Shown here: positions 57,478 through 64,000 of the stretch, one piece after another
Position numbering within the stretch: position 1 is the stretch's first letter
Layout: every line of letters begins with the position of its first letter
Source of the DNA: Cannabis sativa
Taxonomy: Eukaryota; Streptophyta; Magnoliopsida; Rosales; Cannabaceae
Length of the DNA stretch: 64,000 bases
Assembly: GCF_029168945.1 (NCBI RefSeq)
Contig: NC_083605.1
Location: forward strand, 34,299,280-34,363,279
Reading direction: 5' to 3'
The notes under the pieces: model-generated
Databases searched by the model: none
What the model was told of the DNA's origin: nothing
Seen by the model: only the letters and a program-made list of their open reading frames with translations
Program-made: the position numbers and the translations under genes

Positions 57478-58780
57478 AGACAACCTCTTTAGCTGCTTCA
57501 GCCGCAGCTATGTATTCTGCCTCCATGGTAGAATCCGAAATCGCAGTTTGTTTAGTACTTCTCCAAACCACTGCTCCACTCCCAAGAGTAAACACCATCC
57601 CAGATGTAGATTTCCTGTCTTCAAGACATCCCTGGAAATCTGAGTCTGTATAGCCTAAGGGATTTAAAGCACCACCCTTGTAGACTAATACATAATCTCT
57701 TGTACTCTTTAAGTATTTCAAAATATACTCAACAACATTCCAATGTACCCGTCCTGGATTTGACTGATACCTGCTCACGATTCCAACTGCATAGCAGATG
57801 TCAGGTCTAGTGCATAGCATAGCATACATTAGACTTCCAACTGCAGAAGCATAAGGAATTTTTGCCATGTTTTCTATCTCTTGAGGATCAGTAGGACACT
57901 GTTCCTTATATAGACGGATATCATGTCTAGAGGGCATATTTGCCCCATTGGTATTGGTCATGGAAAATCTCTCTAGAACTTTGTCAATGTAAGCTGTTTG
58001 AGAGAGAGCAAGGGATCTGTTCTTCCGATTTCTGATAATCTGAATACCGAGAACATAGGCTGCCTCACCCAAGTCTTTCATATCGAATTGAGTGTCAAGC
58101 CATTCCTTGATGTGAGTCATTTTCTTGACATTGTTTCCAATGATCAAAATGTCATCAACATAAAGGACCAGGAATACTACTACTTGCTTTTCCTTGAGTT
58201 GGTAAACACAAGGTTCATCTTCATTCTGATGAAAGCCGTAGGTTTTGATGATCTCATCAAACCTTTTATTCCATGAGCGAGAAGCTTGCTTAAGTCCACA
58301 TATGGACCTATTTAGTTTGCAAACTTTATTCTCCTGCCCAGGAAGAACATAACCTTCTGGTTGCTCCATATAGATGGTTTCTTCAAGAAGCCCATTAAGA
58401 AAGGCTGTCTTGACATCCATTTGCCAAATTTCATAATCTAAAGCGGCAGCTATGGAGAGAAGAATTCGGATGGATTTGAGCATCGCAACCGGACTAAAAG
58501 TTTCCTTATAGTCCACACCTTCTCTTTGGGTATAACCCTTGGCGACCAGTCTAGCTTTGAAAGTTTCGACTTCGCCTCCAGCACCTCTTTTCTTCTTGTA
58601 GACCCATTTACATCCAATTGGACGGAAATCATCAGGTGGTTCTACATATTCCCAGACTTTGTTCTTTTCCATGGAATCCATTTCTGGATCCATGCCGGCT
58701 GACCATCGCTTCCGTTGCGGACTTGCCATTGCCTGTTTATAGGTTAATGGGTCGTCATCAATACCGTCACCAACGACCAT
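57413..58780 (-). pseudogene. Copia RT and partial RNase H, fused to the LTR
   Basis: Motifs: WVYKKKRGAGGEVETFKARLVAKGYTQREGVDY, MDVKTAFLNGLLEETIYMEQPEG, SICGLKQASRSWNKRFDE, LVLYVDDILIIGNN and LCTRPDICYAVG. RNase H starts (YTDSDFQ, STMEAEYIAAAEAAKEVV) and then runs into LTR sequence (FYALNKTLFQCNP). It has thereby lost the last third of RNase H that the left-edge copy still has. A TAA at about 58786 separates it from the preceding piece. Confidence 0.93.
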
Positions 58781-58786
58781 ATTGAT

Positions 58787-59353
58787 TTAACCATCCAAGC
58801 CATAACGAGATGGTTTTGTAGAAACCCTCCCACTACGACGAGGAGCGGTGACCTTCTGAACAGGAGCTTTGGTAGTAGTTTTCTCAGTTGCTACAACTGA
58901 GGGAGTGGGATGTTCCTCTTCTTGAGTAGAAGAGGATGGTACATTTGAAGGAACAGTATCTGTGAGCATTTCCTCTAATACAATTTCACTTTTCGGTTTG
59001 TTGTCTTTCATATAGTTATCTTCAAGGAAAGTAGCATTTGTAGAAACAAACACTTTGTTATCCTTGGGACTATAGAATAGTCCACCCCTAGTCTCTTTAG
59101 AATTTCCGACAAACATGCAAACTTCAGTTCGCGATTCCAGTTTGCCTTCTTTCTTTCTCAAGACGTGAGCAGGGCACCCCCAAAACCTATAATGGCGTAA
59201 ACTAGGTGTACGACCATTCCATAGTTCGACGGGTGTCTTAGGGATTGCTTTAGATGGTACAACATTTAAAATGTCGTTTGCCATTTGAATAGCATATCCC
59301 CAGAAGGACGTAGACAGAGTTGAATAACTCAGCATAGACCTAACCATTTCCAA
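58787..59353 (-). pseudogene. Copia integrase C-terminal part
   Basis: LEMVRSMLSYSTLSTSFWGYAIQMANDILN and TPVELWNGRTPSLRHYRFWGCPAHV belong to the end of the copia integrase. A Ser/Thr-rich linker follows to RRSGRVSTKPSRYGLDG before the RT. A TAG at about 59386, where a Gln is expected in STRQQNGVAERRNRT, separates it from the catalytic core upstream. That context contains the Glu of DDE. Confidence 0.9.
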
Positions 59354-59386
59354 GAGAGTACGATTTCTTCTTTCTGCAACTCCATT

Positions 59387-60892
59387 CTACTGTCGAGTGC
59401 TTGGGGCAGTATATTGGGATTCAATTCCAAGTTCAGTTAAATGATCTTTTAACTGCATATCCATATATTCTCCACCCCTATCAGTTCGCAAGATCTTTAA
59501 TGTTTTACCTAATTGGTTTTGAGCCAAAGCATGAAATTCCTGAAACTTTTCAAACGTTTCAGATTTCTTTTGCATTAGGTAAAGAAAACTATATTTAGAG
59601 AAATCGTCAATGAAAGTGATGAAATACTCATAACCTCCTCTGGCTTTTACATTCAGCGGTCCGCAAACATCTGAATGGACTAACCCTAGGGGTTGTTTGG
59701 CACGCTCTCCCTTCACAGAGAAAGAACGTTTGGTCATTTTTCCTTCTAGGCAAGACTCGCAAACTGGCAGTTCTCCTAAGACGATATTTTTCAATGGACC
59801 GTCTTTGGTTAGCCTATTGAGTCTATCAAAGCCTATATGACCTAAACGTAAATGCCATAGATAAGTTTGATCATCATTATCATTCTCTTTTCTCTTAAGG
59901 CTTCTAGGTTTAGCTACATTGAAAAGTTCAGTATTTAGTGAGATTTGAGTATCAGGTCTTAAAACATAAAGCCCTTGTTCCATGTTTGCAACACATATAT
60001 GAAATCCATTACGAGAAATTGAACAATTTGAACTCGAAAAATTCAATATATAAAATTGTGTTTGTAAACATGAAACGCTAATCAAGTTTCTACTAAAATT
60101 AGGAATATATAAAACATTCTCTAAAAGTAAAAACTTCTTAGAATTAAACTTGATTCGGGCTGTTCCTCTTGCTTTAACTGATACCAACTCGCCATTTCCA
60201 ACCTTAAGCTTTAACTCATCTGGGTGAAGATTCTCCCAAGTTTCAAGCAGCTGCAATGAAGAACATACATGGTTAGTAGATCCAGAATCAACAATCCATG
60301 TGGATTTGTCGTTCTCTAAAACACATGATTCAAATACAAAAGCATCACCTTCGTTTGAATTGTCTAGAAGCCTGGGACATTGTTCTTCTTTATGTCCCTT
60401 TCCATTACAATTCGCACATAGAACATGATGTCTGATAATTGTACTTGAAAAAGCAGCTTTGTTAGAGCCCTCATGCTTAATCTTCTTCCTTTGATTAAAG
60501 TTTGCAATACCAGGGGGTCCCATTGCAATCAGATTCCGCTCATGGGCCCTTAACTCAGTCTCGAGTTTGTCCATGTCGGAGGAGTGAGGATTGTTCAATA
60601 AGTAATATAGAACAAAACTATCATACTCCTGAGGAAGACTATTAAGTATGAGTCTTACCCATTGTTCCCTTGATAAATCAATTCCTAGTAGATTTGCCTT
60701 TTGGAATTTCAGATTCATCAACAATAGGTGCGAGTGAATGCAACTACCAGGATGCATTTTCACACAATTGAGTTCTTTTTCAAAGATACTAACTAGGAGT
60801 GGATCGGGATGAGGGTTATTCATATTGGCACTACAACATATCAATAAACAGATGTAAGGTTTTGGTTCTATAAATTCATACACAGGTTCAGA
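59387..60892 (-). pseudogene. Copia gag, protease and integrase N-half
   Basis: Gag: KFQKANLLGIDLSREQWVRLILNSLPQEYDSF and a CCHC knuckle CANCNGKGHKEEQC. Protease: TWIVDSGSTNHVCSS, where DSG is the active site. Integrase: the zinc part HLRLGHIGFDRLNRL...CESCLEGKMTKR, then VHSDVCGPLN (D) and RTDRGGEYM (D). The frame is open here but its upstream end lies in a CACTA element that starts at 60893; residues encoded beyond that point are not copia. The gag N-terminus and the 5' LTR must lie beyond the window's right edge if still present. Confidence 0.92.
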
Positions 60893-63800
60893 CACTACAA
60901 GAAAACTGAGCAAATTCGGAACCCCAATCTCGAGGGCCTGTGTGTATCCGCCGAGATTGACTGTAAAATTAAAAAGAATAAGTTCTAAGCACATCATTCT
61001 CGGCGGGCCTTCTGTGTTTCGTCAAAATTGAAAAAAAAAAATCACTGAACAATGGACCAATCTCGGCAGGCTATAAAAGGCCCGTCGAGATTGGTCCCCT
61101 TAAAATTTAAAGCAGACGGTTATGGGCATTAAGACTACCCAATCTCGACAGAGACATTATGGCCCGCCGAGAACGGTCCCTGAAAAAACCTTAATCAGCT
61201 GCCCAACCCGTCACAATGCTTGCCCCTCTTTTCTTCCCCAATTTTTTTCGCTTTCTTTCTCCCTCCAAAATTTCAGTCGCATATTTTATCTACCTCTCTG
61301 ATTCTCCCTCCTTCTCTCGTTCTCTCTCCCTCCTCTTGTCGATTCTCTCTCTTGCTCACATTTGACAAATGACATCTCGCATCACCATCTTCCTTTCGTT
61401 TTTCAGGTGCGGCAAGTGTTGGAGAAGATGTTGGGGATGGAACAACGCCAGAGCTAGGGACGACGAAACATGGTCACTGGATACGAACACTAGTTTGTGC
61501 TTTCTCTTCTCTTTATTGTCAGATCTATATTTTTTCGTCCATTTATATATATTTGTAATTTGTATATGTATATACAGTATATATATGTATTTTTTGCTTT
61601 TAATTAGTTTATTTTCTTCTTTTATTTATACATATATATGTATGTATGTATTTCTATTATGTCTGAGATTTATTTTTATTGAATTTGAGGATTTTAATAT
61701 TGTTACAGGTAGATATATTGGATTGTTTTTGTCAATGAAATTTTTGTATATTGGATTGCTCTATGTTTTGTAAGTTCATGAGAAGTGAATTTTGATAAAG
61801 AGATTTTGTGTGTTGTCGATTTGGTTGCCCTGGAAAAAAAAAGTTGCTTTACAGTGATTATATCTTTATCTATGTATGTATATATTTTTATATTACAGTA
61901 CACATTTATTTTATATTTTTGGGAAGGTATATTCCTTTTTGGTTGTTTTATGTTTGATTGATTTAATAGAATTTTGTCTCTGACCAGAAGTTTTTGTTTT
62001 CTTTTTCTTAGTGTGGTGTAGAAATTTATCTTTTTCAATGGGTCTACTAATTTGGGACTTTACTGTGGTTTTCTCAGTTGAATTTTACCTTGTGGAGGAA
62101 ATTATATAGAGTTCATGCTACCCTTTTGCAAGATAATGAAGTCAAAGTATGAGTGGAGTAGGGTAACTCTTTTTCCCCTTCAACTTTATTGTCTTCTGCG
62201 TATTATGATTGTTTTGGGTTAACAAATGAACTACTTGCTTCTATCTGTAATCTTTTTTGAGCATTTTTGTATTAAGCTTACTTGTTTCTTTCCTCCTCCA
62301 ACACATTTGGTTTCTTTGGTCCCTTCTGCAAGTGTTTATTAAGTGCAAAAAAAATATATTTGGTTTTGTTTGATCCTCTTTGTAAATTGTTAGGTACTAT
62401 ATTGGTATGAGGTGCTATATTGTTTGCCACCACTTATTGTTTATGCCAGTTGAGGTTTGTATTTCTCTATATTGTTGTTCTTTAGTCTTTTTTGGGAATA
62501 GATTTGAAATGCATCTGAATACTTAATAAGATAGTGAAATAGAAAGAAGAAATCCACCTATTTTTGCTATTAACAAGTATGGTTCTGTGGTATTATAATA
62601 TGGAATTTCTTCTATTGTGAATATTCGAATTGATGTACTTTTAAGAGTTGAGTGAATATTTGACAAAATGTCTGGAAGGAAAAATTAACATATTTGATGT
62701 TGGGTTACTTTTATACTAATGAGGTGTAGTCATAAACTTGTAATTAATGAGCTTGCCATCCTAAGTTTAAGCTTAGTATATACCTAATCGATGAAGACCC
62801 TCCGTTTTACTCGCTTGTTCTCAGTCCAATATATTGTTTTGCAAGATTAGATTATTAAATTGAATGCGTTTTAAAATATTATAGTAAATTCTGTTTCAAA
62901 AAAAAAGTATGTCGTCTATTAGTTGCTGTGAATCTTGTTATTCTCATTTTTCTTGTAATATTTGATTTGACTGAGATCAACTAAATGAAAGACTAGAGAG
63001 AAAAATAAGAATAGTAAGAGCAATAAATAAAATCAAATTAAGAATTAAGTTTAGAATATGCAAAAAAAAAAGTGACTCAGATGTTATAGTATAGCTATGG
63101 CAAAGAGATATTTGGTCATGCTATAACCTCAACCGGCATAAAAAAGGGAATTACTATATTGTTTGCCACCACTTATTGTACTTGGAATGGTTATGAGGTA
63201 CTTAATAAAAAAAAATAGCTCTTTGTTAGTTTGGATCATTAGCCAGTAGGTTAATTATTCATTGTTTATTTTTCTAATGTTGACCTAATTTGTCATAGTG
63301 GATAATTAAATACCTTTTTCTACTATGATTAATGGCTTTTTAATTTATTCTTTACAGGGTGCCCCCGAAATTATTTAGGATTAGAGCAGATTCAACCAAT
63401 GTATTATCGAAACTGAAAGGCTGATCACATTAATTGGTAAGTGTCTTTTCTTATGCACTCACACAGATATGCTAAAATATATTTTATTGTATCTATATCA
63501 TTTGTGGTAATCTAAATATTGAGAGTTATTGGATTGTCATTCTATTCTAATATGAAGTTAATAATCATAGGTAATAATAACCGGTGATCAAGTCTTAACA
63601 ACGTGTATAAAAGTTAAAATATACATTTGTGTTATGATTAGCTTCCTAAATAGCATTGGAAAAAAACCTATTAGTTCACTCTTATTGTAAAGCATATCAT
63701 TGTTCTTCATTATATTAGTTAACAAAGCAGTGATATTTACTAATATTTTGTTTAATTGCAACATAATTTTTTGAGTTTACAACATTATTTTTGTGTTCAA

Positions 63801-64000
63801 CATATGAATATATGTTTCTTTAATGATTTTTGTGTATGCAGGTTGTTAATATTCTTGAAAATGGTGCAGTTAAGGGGATAAGCCACTATTGGAAAATGAG
63901 GATTAGGAATAAAAAATAGTTGGTTGTTACTTTCATGAGAGGAGATATCATTGGTTGCCATACTTGTAAAGTGACCAAATGTGTATGTAACATTTATCTT
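60893..64000. mobile_element. CACTA element, left terminus; continues past the window
   Basis: The end CACTACAAGAAAACTGAG is the classic En/Spm-type terminus, preceded by AGA as the possible 3-bp duplication. Within the first 290 bp a 12-bp motif, ATCTCGGCGGGC or its complement, occurs about seven times (near 60929, 60949, 60999, 61061, 61080, 61140 and 61161). This matches transposase-binding subterminal repeats. No transposase domain is seen up to 64000, and the other terminus is not in the window. Confidence 0.88.
61200..64000 (+). other. Interior of the CACTA element: possible non-coding transcript
   Basis: A CT-rich leader-like stretch (61220-61360) is followed by a 134-codon frame (61369-61773) that turns into hydrophobic low-complexity sequence and resembles no family I know. 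Intron-like boundaries are visible: TTTACAG/GGTGCCCCC at about 63358, ATTG/GTAAGTG at about 63436, and GTATGCAG/GTTGTTAA at about 63842. They could mark short exons of an RNA with little coding content. The rest is AT-rich. Confidence 0.35.

Noticed and set aside
61369..61773. 134-codon frame inside the CACTA element as a protein gene
   Set aside because: After about 40 residues it becomes T-rich low-complexity hydrophobic sequence; no domain is recognised and apparent splice sites suggest a non-coding or spliced RNA.
1..64000. CRISPR array, integron, prophage or operon
   Set aside because: No regularly spaced repeats or bacterial gene organisation; all evidence points to plant nuclear DNA.

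Overview
The window looks like an AT-rich, transposon-dominated stretch of a plant (probably eudicot) nuclear genome. It holds Ty1/copia and Ty3/gypsy retrotransposons primed by initiator-tRNA-Met-type sites, L1-like LINEs with an RNase H domain, CACTA, hAT and Mutator-type DNA elements, tRNA-derived sequences and long microsatellites. I see no bacterial-style operons, rRNA genes or CRISPR arrays. Only one host protein-coding gene is convincing: a molybdenum-cofactor-sulfurase-like PLP-fold gene (N half 25103-25951, C half 31200-32098). A complete 5,248-bp copia element with two apparently identical 170-bp LTRs and a perfect 5-bp target duplication splits it. The species cannot be told from the sequence alone.

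Layout, left to right. 1-2581: 3' end of a copia element (RNase H plus a 1,867-bp LTR, plus strand). 2992-3645: 5' end of a second, short-LTR copia on the minus strand. 3781-4560: decayed LINE ORF1 fragment. 5048-5716: hAT-type non-autonomous element. 6366-7318: gypsy LTR and protease scraps. 7574-7860: 162-bp tandem repeat, then a (CT)n tract. 8390-10880: four copies of a roughly 450-bp AT-rich module. 11734-17581: a young LTR element without coding capacity, with a CACTA-like element (12426-14143) inside its left LTR; the right LTR preserves the empty site. 18385-18673: small hAT-type element carrying a tRNA-like Pol III box pair. 21600-23680: 5'-truncated minus-strand LINE. 23966-24340: MITE.

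The middle holds the disrupted host gene (25103-32098), a Mutator-type MITE just behind it (32318-32691), and a full-length but dead LINE (32835-38659) flanked by an 11-bp duplication. From 38933 to 54341 there is a nest. It contains a copia LTR with primer site, an old minus-strand gypsy pol fragment, an old plus-strand gypsy (LTR-gag-LTR), a nearly complete minus-strand chromovirus-like gypsy (44120-53101) inserted in the latter's 3' LTR, and a fragment of a different gypsy gag. The right end has a truncated copia LTR (54342-55600) abutting another copia of the same family as the left-edge element (55601-60892, minus strand). A CACTA element starts at 60893 within that copia gag and runs past the window end.

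No genes here form a functional pathway. The main story is layered insertion, readable from target duplications and empty sites, and its effect on one host gene.
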